Source: Acanthochromis polyacanthus
Taxonomy: Eukaryota > Chordata > Actinopteri > Pomacentridae
Assembly (NCBI RefSeq): GCF_021347895.1
Contig: NC_067120.1
Location: 18,895,361-18,959,360 of the forward strand
Direction: 5' to 3'
Length of the DNA stretch: 64,000 bases
Numbering within the stretch: position 1 is the stretch's first letter; every line of letters begins with the position of its first letter. The notes under the pieces are model-generated. The model searched no databases, was not told the DNA's origin, and was given only the letters and a program-made list of their open reading frames with translations. A program made the position numbers and the translations under genes. This document shows, one piece after another, positions 1 to 14,023 of the stretch.

Positions 1-3000
1 GGCCAAGTTCTGACAAGAGCTCAATTTTACAGGGAACTTGTGTGCTCTAAAGTAGCAGACGACCTAATGTTCAAAAGTCGAGCTGAATTCACAAGGATAT
101 GGATGTTAAAAATGCATGATAAACTCACATCCCATAAAAAGCACAAGTTAATGAACATAGTGGATGTATTATCTGCAATTTAGTCTTCGTGTGCAAGGAT
201 GTACAACATGGACTGTAGCAGTGTTTAGATAAGAAACCCCAATTTGACTGATGCAACTGGTTAATGGTACCAACAGCAGCTTTGACTGGATCAGATGATT
301 CTCCCACTAAGCAACGTGTCAGGAAATCTATTTGTATTTTGTGATCCTTAGCAAAACTAGATAGCCAAATTGATACCTTTGTAAAAAGCAAATTTAACAT
401 TGCTGAATTTAAAAATAAACGACGTTTTAGTTTTTGTAGCCCCTGGGAGCCTTTCAGTACTGTTAAGGGTTATAGTCATAGCATTGCTTATTACTCCTCA
501 TTCTACAGCTCTGTTAGTTAGTGGGAGCCTGAGAAATAACAGAACACATCAAACTTGGAATGCAACGCAGCTGGACCCTTGAAGGAATCTTCAAATGAAG
601 CCTTTGGTTTCAGGGTCAGAGAGTCTACATGAGGCCAGCGTGTACACACAGTGTGCGAAACAGACACACACAAAGAACACAAATTTGTCAAGGCTTTGAG
701 ATTTAATAGTGTGATGAGAAGTCGGAGTAAAATGAGTGAGATGAGTTTGTCCAAGGCCAAGATTCACAATTTCACAATTTTTCTTGAGAAATATTTAAAA
801 CAAATCCATCTAAGTGGTGTTGGAATGAGGTCTGAGGATACTCTCCAAGCCAATGTGAAATCCCAGAGTGGTTTGAGACGGAAGTGCACCATCAGGTCAT
901 TCAACAACAAAATTGCTATAGCATTCTTTCTGCTACATTATCATTCCGTAGGCTTTCCACTGATCACCAAAAGCCACAACTACGTAATCTCTGACATGAC
1001 CCACATCAATCAGCTATAAAGTAGACATTAACGATGTACTAAGGTGCTTTTTACAAGCAGAGAGACAGGTGAGGTGTCTGGAAGACTTCAACAATGAAAA
1101 GCACCTTACATCACCACTGGCCCTGTTTCAGCTTTTGTTTTATGGACCCCAAAGGAGGATATGGTAGGAATAGTCTATCCTGCACTCACTATTGAGTTCA
1201 AGAGGACAATATCTGACATCATCAAGTCACTAAGTCTAGCAGCTTTAGCCCATTAAGGCAGTTTGGGATATGCTGAATAGCTGAACTCTGCCTGCCCTAT
1301 GAGGAAGACACACACTTCTAAATCACACGCTTTGGTGAAAGGACAAAGTTAGACAAGACATGAGCAGTAGCACCCAGCTTTTAGCTGAAGTAAAGTCATC
1401 AGAGTCATAACCTATGCTCATGGCCCTCATTTGTATGCACAGCAAAACAGCTGTGGCACAGACGCTTATTAGAATAATGCATAAGGAAAACTGCAATAAA
1501 TGTTTTTTTGACCGCACCTGTCATGCTTTGCTTTACCAATAAATGACTCAAAAATAAGCAGACGCAAACATCTTTACTGCAAGCCGACATTGCTGTTGAT
1601 TATTTCATGGTTTTACGTGAACCACTGCAAAATACCTCACCCAATAAAATAAATTGCCTAATAGGTCATTAGACTTAAATTTCCAAGGTCAGCTTATCAG
1701 CAAAGCCATAGCCGTGAGTTTCCCAGACAATCACATCTACAAAGTCAACAGTGCTTTAAAAGGTCAAAAGGAAATATTTTAAACACTGAATAAACATTAT
1801 GACAACACAGAAAACAAAGCCATCACAGTGGAGACAATAGATTAGAAACATTACAGAATTAAAGACAACAAGTGTATCTGAATGATAAACCTTGGCAATC
1901 AACTGTAGATCAGATCTGCTTGTTGTTTGGAAACATACATAATATAATAACAAACCTTTGCCAAGCTTTTAAAAACTTGTGTCACGTTAATGCACATGTG
2001 AGTACATGTATAACATGATCACAGAAACAGACACACATGTAGACAAACTAACAAAACAAGCACAGATCAAACACTCAGACGGGAGTAGATGCCTTCTGGC
2101 TTGACATAAGATCCAAATGCCATTGCAATCTGCTCCGTCATCATCCACCATCTCCCAACCAGTGACTCACAACACTCATAACACTTTATCAACTTGGCAG
2201 AACACTAGTGCTACATGCAACAAGTGTGAAATTGTGAGAAAAAAACTGAAATGCCACCTCATCACCGAATAGGGTCACATTTAAAAGTAATAAATAAATG
2301 AAGGCATACAACAATCTGCAAACACTTTTTGTCTATCAAAAACATCAATAATCTACTGGGCTTTCCATTGTGGAACTGAAAACGGTTCACCATTCATCTG
2401 GATGAATTTCATTTGTTCTGACGTCTTCCCACCTGGATGACTCACATGACATTACACCAACTTTTGGTAGGTGCAGTGTTATGGCCTGATAGCTGCAAAA
2501 TGTGCTCGGTATACGCCACGACCTGAAGCTGCCAACATGAATTATATCAAGACCAGAGTTCCAAAACAAAACTGGGCTCCAGCTCTGCCTTGATTGCAGA
2601 CAGAGCTGAAGTTTGTAGAGATGGCTTGCAGCCCAAACTGCACTTTATCAGACTCCACTGACCTTCGAAAACCTGGACTGTTTTGTCGTACATGACTAAC
2701 TGTCTGATGATGTAAAAGGGGAACAATGTTGTTTATCGCAAAGAGTATGACATGTGGAAAAAGTGAAGTGAAATTGAACTTTCTGGAGCTGAAAACCTCA
2801 ATGTGGAGATGCAAAGATCTCCAGTGTTGCACTGCTGAACTTTTGACATTTTGCCTACTTACCAATCTAAGACAAAGAAATTATATACAGTTTCCACAAA
2901 CCTGAATGATAGGTTTGTGTGAGCTGTATGTAATTTTCCAGTCAAGTGACAGACATCTTAGCAGCAAAATTTCTTTTCATTTTGTTCATTCATGTACACC

Positions 3001-6000
3001 AAGGACTAAGCGGATCTGGATCTGGACACATTCTCTGTACAATGACATACAATCCAGCTCTTTACATATACTGATGCTGAAAAAAGTTCAATGTGAAATC
3101 TCAGTGAGGCTGACTTGTCACCAATCATTATGTGTCCAAGGGCACAGGAAGCAAACCTACTGTATGAGCTTTTCTTTTCTGCATTGCCAACTAACTTTAC
3201 TGCAACCACCTGTAGCTTTTTACTGATGTCAAGCTTACATCAGCGAGGAACAGGAGACACGGTTAGATACACTTTGTGTTTTTTCTCTCTGCAGAATGCG
3301 GTTGCAAAGTATGAACTGCATTCAAAATGAGCTGATATGTGATCTGCCTTCAAATGGGGTCTGGCTACATGTATTAACACATTAAGGCATTAATGCTAAA
3401 TGTACTAACATGCATTTTCTTTTATCAAGATAGGTCATTTGGACAAAGATAGCATGTTAATACCAAGCGTAAATGAGGTTCCATTCATGTGTAACGGGAA
3501 AGTGTGAGCAAGATGATGCAATACATACAACCAGCAATAGTGAGACAAAGCATTCAGGTCTTTTACTGCAGTAAAATGACTTACATCACACTGTAAAGAT
3601 CCTCCATTACTAACAAAATTCCTGTTTTGAAAATATTACTGTGGCAAAACTAATTAAGGACACTTAGGGAAATGTACTCGCAGTGTTAAATGGCATTGAA
3701 ATAAAATACACAAGAAAGTACATCAAAATTCCATTCAAGTAGACTCTACTGCCCTCAGCCTCACAAGGGAAGAATATCTGAAGCAGAAATATGAACATGA
3801 TGCTCCACATACATTCATAAGTTTGCAAAATGACATGAGATCTGTCAGTCAGAAGAAACAATATATACACCTCCCTATAAAGGATACAAATGAAACACTG
3901 CAGTAATAAGATCTGAATCTGATGTCATTACTACTCTCTTATAACTGGAACATTTTTGACTCTATATACGTGTGTGTGCTCACCCCTTAACCTGTAGGTC
4001 ACACCTGTTGCTGAGCTCAAGCCCTGGCTCAGGGCAAGGGGGAGAGGTCAGAGGTCACGGTGTCAAATGACACTTCCTTAACAGATCTGTTTCAGAGTTT
4101 AAGCATACACAGGAATTCTGTCGACTGAAAAATTACCTATTATTTATCACCGAATGTCCCGCAGAGTGAACATTTGGGAGAGTCACACTAATTATGGGTG
4201 TTGTTTCTAATAAGCACGCACTGCTTTAATATCAGGTTAGGAAAAAGCTCGGCCTGACTGAAAGAAAATAAATGCACTTTTACAGCGGGCTGTGTTGAAA
4301 TGACAAACTGAAGATACGAGAGGAGAAACTATACTGAATGACATTGGGGGAAAAAATAGGAAAAAATACACAAATTTTCACTAGGTTACTCGAAAAAATC
4401 CTTTTTGAAAGTATTTCTCATTCGAGCATGATTGGAATAATTTTGTAAGGGAGCAGATCCGCATCAAAAACATAAATGTATTTTAAAGGAGCTCATTTTG
4501 GAACATTTCCATATGGTGCATCCCTGGCATAGGCATCCAAAGTACAGTAGTTTTTGATCTGGATCGTACTGAAATTTGGCATTGCACTTGTGGCGATTCG
4601 TCAAATAGTCACGGATATTTGTTGTGTCTCCTTGTGCAGTGGCAACAACTGCAAATAACAGAGTGCCTGTTTTTGGTCAATACCATCCTTTCTTTTTGCA
4701 ATCAAATCTTCCTTTTCAGTATTTCTCTCTTTGTCTTTACTCATTTTGCGGTGCACAGAGAGGTTGCTTGACAACAAACTCATTGGCTTGTAAATAAAGG
4801 CAGCTGGTCAATAAAGTGAAAGTGAGAACAATATATTGTGCAAGCCAAGTCAAAACTCCTTTAAATTCAGGAAACTTTCTGTGCTATTAAACACTGGACG
4901 ACCAAGTAGACCAAAGTGTGCAGTCTTGTATACTGTGTATTCATTCTAAAACAACATCATACCGTGGTAAAGGATGCTGTTGCTTGAAAATTCATGTGAC
5001 TGCACATAAAAGACAAAAAGCACAAGTACGGTATAGATAAACATTAAAACGTGGCTTATAGGATTGAAATGAAACAACGTCATGTTTTGCTTCGGTGGGG
5101 ATGATAGCAAACATTGTGTTAAATGCTTTTATGCTGGTATGTAGTGTAACAATGACTTATACATGCAGTGCAAGCTGATTAGCTCAAGCTACAGAAATCA
5201 GTGTACTGAAACATTATACTTGGATTATTTCAGTAAAGCATTTGAAGATGGCACTTAATTTGCAAACCACAAGTGATTTCATTCACTAATCTTCGATATA
5301 TTGTACTTGTCTAAGAAACTGACAACAGAGAAACACAACCAACACATCTCCTGCACATGAAGTCTTTTCCACAGTCTGCGAGTGAGACATGTTAATTCTG
5401 TGGCTGAGTTGCACTTGCCTTGACTGAATGCTAAATAACTTCCAATTCATCCGTACAAATTGGATGTGGTGCCCTTCTAAGTTTTTCCCATCATGATTCT
5501 GTTTTCAGGCATTTCCATTAAAAGTGTTTCCACTTTGTCATTCAGAAATCAAAGACTACAATTTGTTTTGTTGACAACTACCAATAAAAAATCTTTTTGG
5601 TAAACAAACAGTAGAAAGTCTCAGTTCAGGTGAAGCTCTGGATCACTGATTCAGCAAACGGAAACAAGCTTCGTCCCATTTCTCAATGTGGAGGGACAGA
5701 TTCTGAACATCTCACTGCACTGCTGTTCCACGACATGCCTCCAGAGCCATAAGTCAGCCATGACATTCACAAAAAGAGCCTGCTGAAATGGAAAAGGTAA
5801 CTTTTCATCTCTTCTAACACACTACAGTGAGAGCGCAGATCAATACCACAGCAGGCTATCTGTAACAACAGAGGGCAAAAGGCAAATAAAATGCTTCTGA
5901 CTGTCGCTACGAAATGACAAATGCCCTACAATATCTTTATCATTGCAGAGTTTATCCTACAAGTCCAATTTTATCTCTATCAGCCAAATACACTGTGAAT

Positions 6001-7360
6001 CACAAAACCTCTAGCAGCACTGTGAGATTGAGACTACCATAAAAAAAACACCCGTTATCCTGTTGCTCGCCACAAAGAATGTCAGGTATGTTCACAATTC
6101 AGAAACGTAGGAAGCAATCCAACAAATATTTGTCCCACACACTGCTGGGGACACACTTCCGCAGAGCATTTATCAGGGCAAATCTGAAATCTCGACTAAT
6201 CCGCTACCCCGTCCTCCTTCAAACAGGTGAAGAAGTAACAATGTCGGACGCCCGCCTTTGTTGACACCGTCAACTCACTAGTAGTAATCAAAACAAGAGG
6301 AAGGAGTAAGTAAAAACAAGAACTGATGAGAACAGTCCCACATGAACGCACAGAGAAGAGCTCATTTATCAAGAGCACAGTGTCTGTTTTCAATGGGCTG
6401 AGGTTTACAGTTGTAATATACTTCGTCTTTCACTGGCCTGAACTTGTGACACTGAAACCAAAGAATGTCTCACTTTCACAAATGTATTCTTAAAATAAAT
6501 ACACATGGCAAGTACACAGAATGGCAGAAAAGTAAAAGACACAGTGGATAATAGCTGAAACGGAGCTTTGTTTTGACAAATACTGTAAAAGTCTTCGAGC
6601 GATGCCTGTTCTTTTACCCTCTTGAGTTGCTGATACTTTAAAAATGGTCTCTCAACCTAAACTCTGCAGGCTCACATGCCTGCATTAACATTTAATTTCT
6701 GTCATCGTCTGTATGAGCCTCGATGCTCCATCTCCATTTTCAGGCGGCAATTTAAAAAAAAAAAAAGAAGCAATTTTCTCTGGAAAATTAAGCAGAGCAC
6801 ATCTCGCTCGTTCTGCGTGATATTCCATGTCGTGGGCTGTCATTCTAGTCTTCTTTACATGGGCGTACTTAAAACACAGCTCAGCTACGTGTAAAATTCC
6901 ACGCTGCAGTGTAGACGACAATGGCTAATTTATGTAATACACTTTGCTGACACATGTCCCACTGAGGGGTTCTGAGCAAATGGCCTGTCATGGGGTGATC
7001 AAGTTTTAGAAACAAGACACTCACATGGTTCAACCTGATGTTAGGAGGTACATTTTGAAGACAGGACAAGACAAGATGATCCCCTACACCTGTTTACAGG
7101 TAGACAGGGGTGGGGAGGTACCAGGGATAAACTCAATGAAAGATTAGGAGCAACCTTTCACTAACTCTGAACACATATTTATAAACCACATGCGAGGATT
7201 TCTGAATTCCATGTATTAATTTGGCAGAAACACTAGCCCTCCATGGGTTAATAAATGCATGTGTCGGTAATATTGTGACAATTTTGACTCTCAATAAGGT
7301 CGTAATTTGCACAGCAATGCAAGTCTGATCTGCAGGTAGGAAGGCAACAATTCAGGGAAA
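1..7360. other. Non-coding sequence, no gene recognised
   Basis: Open frames here are short, start arbitrarily and show no domain I recognise on either strand. I found no chain of exons with compatible splice sites. The sequence is AT-rich and mostly looks unique. A perfect DR1 motif at 4045-4057 is listed separately. Position left of the GC patch at 7.4-8.3 kb would fit an intron of a minus-strand gene starting there, but nothing in the sequence proves it. Confidence 0.5.
4045..4057 (+). promoter_or_regulatory. Perfect DR1 nuclear-receptor motif
   Basis: Two exact AGGTCA half-sites in direct repeat separated by one G. This is the consensus DR1 bound by HNF4, RXR heterodimers and COUP-TF family receptors. 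A third AGGTCA half-site lies about 50 bases to the left. The target gene is unknown. Confidence 0.4.
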
Positions 7361-8280
7361 AGTGGAACATCCTGTTTCCACTCGATTGTCACAAAAATAC
7401 ATCAATGTTGAGAGTAGCGACATATCTGTAACGGTACCGTGTTCCAGTCCCTCTACTGAGCCCCGGTGGTCCCTGGATCCCTGTCTGCTCAGCGGTAAGT
7501 TCAGCGCCGCTATCCCATTTAGTAAACACAGACATGCAGTGTATCGGCGTGGGCTCGTCTCCCAACCAGGTGTATTGCGAACTAACTTTTAAGCAAAGCT
7601 AAACCCAAGCAGCATCATTTTGGTGAACAAATTGAAGTGCACCCAGCAGTTTAGCCCCCAGTCACTGAACTTCTGACAGCAGCGGCTTGTTGTAGCGCTA
7701 CGAAGTGAGCAGTGATTAGCTTTCAGTCCGCTCGGTGAACAACAGCTAGCAAACTTCTCCGCTGTCCTCTCATCCCCGGAGAGCATAAATGTGAAATTTA
7801 GCGCTAACACCAGACCGCACAAGAGCCGCTAGCTTCTCCGCAAAAGACACGGCATTCCCCCACTGTACAAACTGGAACTTGGCAGCCGAAGGAAACTGAC
7901 GAGACTTGAGACTGAGACACTTTCAATTTGGGAGGAAAGGAACCTTCAGCTAACTTTTCCATACCTTTCGGACGCCGAGTATCTCCCCGTCGGTGCTACC
8001 ACTTCTTGGCAGCCGTATATCCCGCTTTTGACAACGTCGTCCTCGGCAGGAATAAAGAAAATCCGAGTGTGTGTAGCTCAACTATTGCCAGTGCCCGTGA
8101 TTTCTCTCTGCGTGGCTCCAGCAACAGCCGCTGCAGTTTTTTCCACCAGCCTGGCGCGGGAGCGAGCGCATCGGGATACTGGGCTGGCCAGAGAACAGCG
8201 TGAGCGCGCAATTTACCGGGGACGCCAAAGTGACTGGACGACTGTGGAAAGCAGCTTAGGCTTTATTTACAATAGAAATT
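7360..8280. promoter_or_regulatory. CpG-richer patch, possible orphan promoter/first exon
   Basis: Composition shifts sharply here to GC-rich sequence with many CpG dinucleotides, then returns to very AT-rich DNA after 8280. The patch carries several GCTAGC/TTAGC-type words, which also cluster at the presumed hmg20a promoter. A plus-strand donor-like GGTAAGT occurs near 7494 and a minus-strand donor-like AAAG/GTATGG near 7964-7971, so direction cannot be decided. No conserved peptide is visible in any frame. Best reading: promoter and 5' untranslated exon of an unidentified gene, more plausibly minus strand, because no coding exon other than hmg20a lies to the right. Confidence 0.4.
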
Positions 8281-10586
8281 AAGTAAAGTGATGGAGTAAG
8301 AGCTGCAATACCTTGCAATGTGAACAAATAAATAAATAAATAAGTACTGCACAATATACGCTTGAAAGCAAAAGCATATATTATGTGGGAACTGTGTTTA
8401 TATAAGCTGCAATATAAAGAAAGTTATTATATCGATAGCTGTGTAGAGAAATGTTTTACATTTTACCCCACAGCATCTGTGCCAGCAATGACCCAATATA
8501 TATATTAAAAAATAACGTGCCAATATTAATTAATATATAATTTATATATCATTATATATAACACAAATTGACATATTGTTTGGGCAGACAAAGCAAAAAA
8601 AGGGGATACACAGAAGGTAAAATAACAAACAAGGCAAAGCAAAGCAAAACTAAGACACAATAAAGTTAAAACAAGATGACAAAGGATGCAAAAATAGAAA
8701 ACACAATATGCCATCATAATAAAACAATAGAAGCAGTAAAAATCTCACTAAGCAAGGGGAAATACAACATCGCTTAAAAGTGGGTCTATTAAAATAGGAT
8801 TTGAGAAACCATTTAAAAGACGTCCCTAATAATAATGCACATTGTACTTTATTCTAGGGCTGCATATGCTTTGTAGTGTTTGTGTGCCTGTGACATTTGT
8901 ACATCAATCTGTTTTCTCTGTTAATGGCTGCAAAGTCACATTTAACTGATGATAATTTATGAGGCCACGCTTGAAAGCACAAATTCATTTCATGTACTTC
9001 TAATTATTCAAAAGCCTGTTTGTGTGGAAAAGACAGCTTCGATCAGGAGGAAACAAACGGATGCACAGTGCAGAGCCACAGGGAGTGTGTGCCTGTACTG
9101 GTTATTGAAAAGCGTTGAGTGCAGTCATTGAGTCTTTTCCTGACATGTTTCTCATGAGGGATAATGACCACTGGAAATGGGGAATCCCCTCCCCCTGCTG
9201 CCTTCAGGTCCTGTTGGAAATAACCTAATCAGAATTAAAAGCTGTGTTCACATGAAAACACAGAAAGTGGTAACAGTGAAATTACAGTTTTCCAACTAAT
9301 TTAGCTTCGCAGCCAAGTTTTCCAGTGTTACTTTGATGTTTGATGTGATAAAATAAGGGTAATTCTGTTGATATTTATATAAAGAAAAGTGACACCAGTT
9401 TGTGAAATCTGTTTGTTATTCTGGTCTTTCCCTGAAAAAAAAAGAAGTAAAGTAACTCTTAGATTGTATTCAGACTGCAGCGACAAGTGACATTTCCAAG
9501 CTGAGAACTTGATTGCAAGTTTATGAGTTGAGCCTGAAGGCAGCACGCTTTGGGAAGAGGAGGAGGAGCTGAGGCAGAGGTTGACATGTGGGAATGACTC
9601 AAGTTTTTTTACACATTCCTGGCATTGTTTCCTCCTCCATGCTGCCCAGGTCCTGGGCACTGAGGCCAAGGATTTTCCAGGGCTTGGGGAGATGGAGTGG
9701 ATGACAGATAGAGGAAGAGGAAGGATGACTCTCATTTTCCTCTTTTGTCACGCCCAGGGTAATTCTCTCTTTCTCCAGCTGAATAAATAAAAGTTGGAGG
9801 GGTATTGTTTTATGCTTTATCGCTCTGCGTCTTGTAATAATTTGAGTGCCGTGCTTGTCTGAACAGCTGTTTGGGAAATCTGAGCTGGCAAAGTGTCGAA
9901 TTCTGTTTTGACTTTGCACACATTAATGGATCAAAAGGGTCTTAAAGCAAGCGAGTTGCACAGAGCGTGGGCAAACCAAGACATTTCGCCATATGAAACT
10001 TTAATTTGCATTTATGATGCTATCAGCAGAGAGCATGTAATCACAAAATACTGATATGCATCACAGTTGGAGCTGAATCCCAGCGATGAGAGAGAGAGTG
10101 AGGATAAAATGGGGAGGTATGAGTCACTGGAACAGATGCAATGAAGTTTGAACTGATTCACATCTGAGAGTTGAAAATAAGGGCACTGTCCCTTATAATG
10201 GAGGAGAAGTAAAATGACACATTACCTTTCCCTTTTATAGAACTAAGAAGAGATGACAGAAGACCATCCATCATCACTCTGTATCTCAAACACTGTCTTG
10301 CTGCTTTTCTATCTCATATTCTGCCCACTGTAGTACCATCATGTGCAGTTCTTATTGTGTTTCAAGCAAACTCAAATACATTTGTTTTTCAGACGGAGGT
10401 GCTATCTGTCTCCTGTTAAACCCCTTTACTTTCATAAAATCCAATTTCCTCCAGGCATGATAACACACTGCTATTTGAACAGCAGCAGTGAAACAGACCT
10501 TCCAGAAGATACGAGCTGTTCTGCAAGCTGACTGTAATAACTGACCTTAATGTCTCATTAGGAAAATAAACAGAGCATCATAAAAA
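8281..10586. other. AT-rich non-coding sequence
   Basis: Begins with a short (AATA)n run near 8329-8343 and very AT-rich sequence to about 8720, including an A/G-biased stretch at 8580-8700. The remainder has no open frame with recognisable protein similarity and no clear repeat family. Confidence 0.5.
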
Positions 10587-11367
10587 CTGGCGGTGGAAGA
10601 AATATTCAAATCCTTTAGTTTGGTGAAGGTGCAAAAGCAGCAATGGAAAAATAAAGTCAAAGTACAGCAAAATGTAGTTCAAGTAAAGTGAAAGGTTGGT
10701 TATGGCCCCTCTGAATGATATATTAATATATCTGCCATCGTATTAATAATAGTGAAGCATCGGCGTGTCTGCAGCATGTTCCTGTTGGAGCTGCTGCTGC
10801 AGGTGGAGCTACTTTAAACCATTTTATTTCCAGTTTTATATACAGCAGATAAATCTGAAGTTCCGTTGCATGATTCATGGGAGAAGAAAGAAGAAAAATA
10901 GCAAACTTCTACAGTAAAATCTGTTTTCAGGTTCTGGACTTCATCTTGTGTTTTTGTTGAGATATTGGATCACTTGAACGTTTCGCTTTACTTTATACTA
11001 TATAAGGAATTTAGAGGGAATAACTACCATCTAGCCAAGCTGTTAATACCTCCTAGATACCTGAAATGTGACAGTGACTACACACTGTAATTGTAGGATG
11101 TTAGAGGTCAAAAATGATGGAAACCATTAAATATGTTGCATTTCAAAGCTTGGTAAATTATCTTTTATGTAAAATCTTCAGCTTAAAAGTAGTTAATAAC
11201 TAAAGATGTCAAGTAAAAGTAGTCGAGTACAAAGTACAATATTTACATTTGAAATGTAGTGGAGTGGAAATATAAAGTAGAATAAAATGGAAGTACTCAA
11301 GTGAAGTACAAGTACCTCAAAATTGTACTTTAGTAGAATAAATGTACTTAGTTCCTTTTCACCTCTG
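10587..11367. mobile_element. hAT-like MITE, about 780 bp
   Basis: The left end reads CTGGCGGTGGAAGAAATATT and the right end closes with CACCTCTG, an imperfect inverted counterpart of the CAGTGGTGG terminus of a common teleost non-autonomous family. The right part has the family's typical AAGTAC-rich words (about 11210-11350). It has no transposase. A clean target-site duplication is not visible. The hAT assignment comes from memory of the terminal sequence. Confidence 0.7.
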
Positions 11368-12784
11368 CTTTTTCCTTTGACTCATTTGAACCTTCAGATC
11401 ATGCAGCATGAATTATTTGAAATCATCTGAGCAAATAGTTGCATCCCACCGTAGTATCTTAAGTGTCAGCAACGACTCTGAACTTAAAGCTGTATTAAAA
11501 ATATAATATCATAAAATTGGAAAAACCTCATTACTGTTGCAGCATCTCATTGTCGATGATAACAGGGATTTCCATAAATGTTCATCAGCCCAATTAATCA
11601 AGGCAAAGCTGGCTTGAATCAAGCCGTACCGCCCGACAAAAGGTAGCTCAATTTGACCATAATAGCACATGTTATTGTGAGGACAGAAACCATTCAGGAC
11701 AGTGAGACCGTCAAGTGCCAACTCAGCACATGACGCCTGACTCATCCTCCCTCCTCTGAGTCACTCCCTCCCTCTTCTGGTCCAGGATCTGTGGCTCTCT
11801 GCTGGAGCTGGCTCCTCTCTCCTAATGTCAGCCCACCGCTTCACAGGCAGGAAGCTGGCTAACGATGCAGACATGGCTCTACCGAGGAGGAAAAAGATGC
11901 TTTCATTCAGCTGCATGTCTCTTTGTTGAGACAAAAGACTGTGTGTGATGATGGCGAGGCAAGAAGAGGGCAAGATGAGGAACGTCATGAGGGACTGGAG
12001 TGCAGCTGCTACACATTGCTTCCCTGTTCCAGAAATTCTGTCTCGTGTTGAAACAGATTTGCCACAGAAGGCAGATTGGATTCTTTGGAATTAAGTAAAA
12101 CGGGTCAACATCTGAACTCAAGCTCAAGTCAAAAGGCGATAACAGGCTATGAGCCATTACCGTTCTCCATTTATCTCCCTCCAACTTCCGTGTTGGTTTT
12201 ACAGCTTTGGGCCAACATCAAAGCAAAAAAAGCCAGTAGTTAAGCTCATTATACAAATGAGCTTTGGGACCCACTGCACACACCAAACAGTGCACACGAT
12301 CCCAGAAGTTGAAAGGTAAACAGCTCTAATAAGGTAGGTAGTGTCACAGAGCTCCACAGGATGCACTTTGTGTTCCATAGCACATCCAAGCTGGTATTTT
12401 TGGATTTTGCAGTATTCTGCATGTCTCAGGGGACAGTGGTGTTAGTCAGTCGACCACGTTCATGCACAGGGCAGTATTTTAACATCTGGCGCGAAACTTT
12501 TTACAGATATTTGTGGTTCACAGAGGAGGAAGCATAGCTACTTTGGTGATTCTCTCGACTTGTAATAAAAATCAACCATGAAGTTGATTTGTTGCATGAA
12601 AGTTGGTGCAGATACTCATGATACCAGGAGTCACCGCTCCTCGGTCCACTGCTTTGCCTGGTGTCTGGTTTACATGCAATCCAGTGCCTGTGCCTGCAGA
12701 TGGTGGGTCCACAGGATAGTTAACTGGAGCCAGCTGAGGAGGTTTGAGTAATTTTTTTTGGATGTGACCTGGAGGTTTCCCATG
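11368..12784. other. Non-coding sequence, no gene recognised
   Basis: Contains a moderately GC-richer stretch at about 11740-12000 with pyrimidine-rich tracts, but no splice-compatible exon or known protein motif on either strand. It looks unique rather than repetitive. Confidence 0.45.
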
Positions 12785-13327
12785 TACAGTGGGTACGGAA
12801 AGTATTCAGACCCCTTGAAATTTTTCACTCTGTGTCATTGCAGCCATTTGCCAAAGTCAAAAAAGTTCATTTTAGTTCTCATTAATGTACACTCAGCACC
12901 CCATCTTGACAGAAAAAAACAGAAATGCAGAAATTTTTGCAAATGTATTAAAAAAGAAAAACTGAAATATCACATGGTCATAAGTATTCAGACCCTTTGC
13001 AGTGACATTCATATTTAACTCACATGCTGTCCATTTCTTCTGATCCTCCTCGAGATGGTTCTGCTTCTTTATTGGAGTCCAGCTGTGTTTAATTAAACTG
13101 ATTGGACTTGATTAGGAAAGGCACACATCTGTCTATATAAGACCTTACAGCACACAGTGCATGTCAGAGCAAATGAGAATCATGAGGTGGAAGGAACTGC
13201 CCAAGGAGCTCAGAGACAGAACTGTGGCAAGGCCAAGGTTACAAAAGAATTTCTGCAGCACTCAAGGTTCCTAAGAGCACAGTGGCCTCCATAATCCTCA
13301 AATGGAAGAAGTTTGGGACGACCACAA
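12785..13327 (+). mobile_element. Tc1/mariner relic, 5' half only
   Basis: Starts at a TA dinucleotide with the terminus CAGTGGGTACGGAAAGTATT, and an internal direct repeat (AAGTATTCAGACCCTTTGC) sits at about 12983. This is the left end of a widespread fish Tc1-like family. The transposase start is at 13182 and reads MRWKELPKELRDRTVAR, the first helix-turn-helix of the DNA-binding domain. A short deletion then shifts the frame. The element stops at about 13327 after the second DNA-binding segment. The DDE catalytic part and the right inverted repeat are missing, so it cannot move by itself. Confidence 0.9.
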
Positions 13328-14023
13328 CAGGCACATTTTGCACAATTGACTAAATAAAGATGGATAAGCCTTCCATATTGCCACCCAACGGTTTCCTGAA
13401 CAGTGGTTCTAAAGCGCACTGTGGTGGCTCTAGTTCAATTAGTGACTCCTCCAAACTCCAGGCTAATCCAAAAATGAATAAAGAGTTGGAGTATGAGTGG
13501 GGCTCAGTAGACGGTAACCACCTGACACTAAAAGCTGCCATTCCCTTAATCATCGATAATTTTAAGGCAGTAAACTGAATTTTAGAGCTGGTCGGAAGTG
13601 GCCATTTGAGGAACTGCAATTTTTTTGGCACAATGGTTTAATTTTTCAGCTCGTGAGGTTGCCAATAGGTACAAACATTCATGAGTGTTATTTAAATGAC
13701 TTCCAAGAATTTCTCCTCTCGTATCCCCACAAGGTTGACATTTATGATTTTAAATTAAATGTTTTAATAAATCTTATTTGGATCTCCACAAACTTTGGTA
13801 CAAATGTTAATAGCCCCCTCGGGATGAATTGTAATCACTTTGGTGACAGCTTAACTGGACACACAGGTTATGCAGTTCAAAATTTTGATTTGTTTAATGG
13901 TTTGGTTTAAGAAGAAATGCCAGTAGTGACATTCCATCACCTTGTCCATAGTGATTTGTGTGTTGAAATTGTCAACATGAAGCACAGCCTCACAGAGCTG
14001 CTAGCATCACTATACAAGTTGCA
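13328..14023. repeat. Probable decayed repeat sequence
   Basis: The segment at about 13585-13670 resembles the one at about 57320-57415: both hold the words for 'gaggaactgca' and 'ttttggca' in the same order and spacing. This suggests an old interspersed repeat. The rest is AT-rich with 72- to 93-codon open frames on both strands that match nothing I recognise. Confidence 0.35.

Noticed and set aside
13360..13631. Opposed 72- and 93-codon frames
   Set aside because: Both lie next to repeat relics, overlap each other, and match nothing recognisable.
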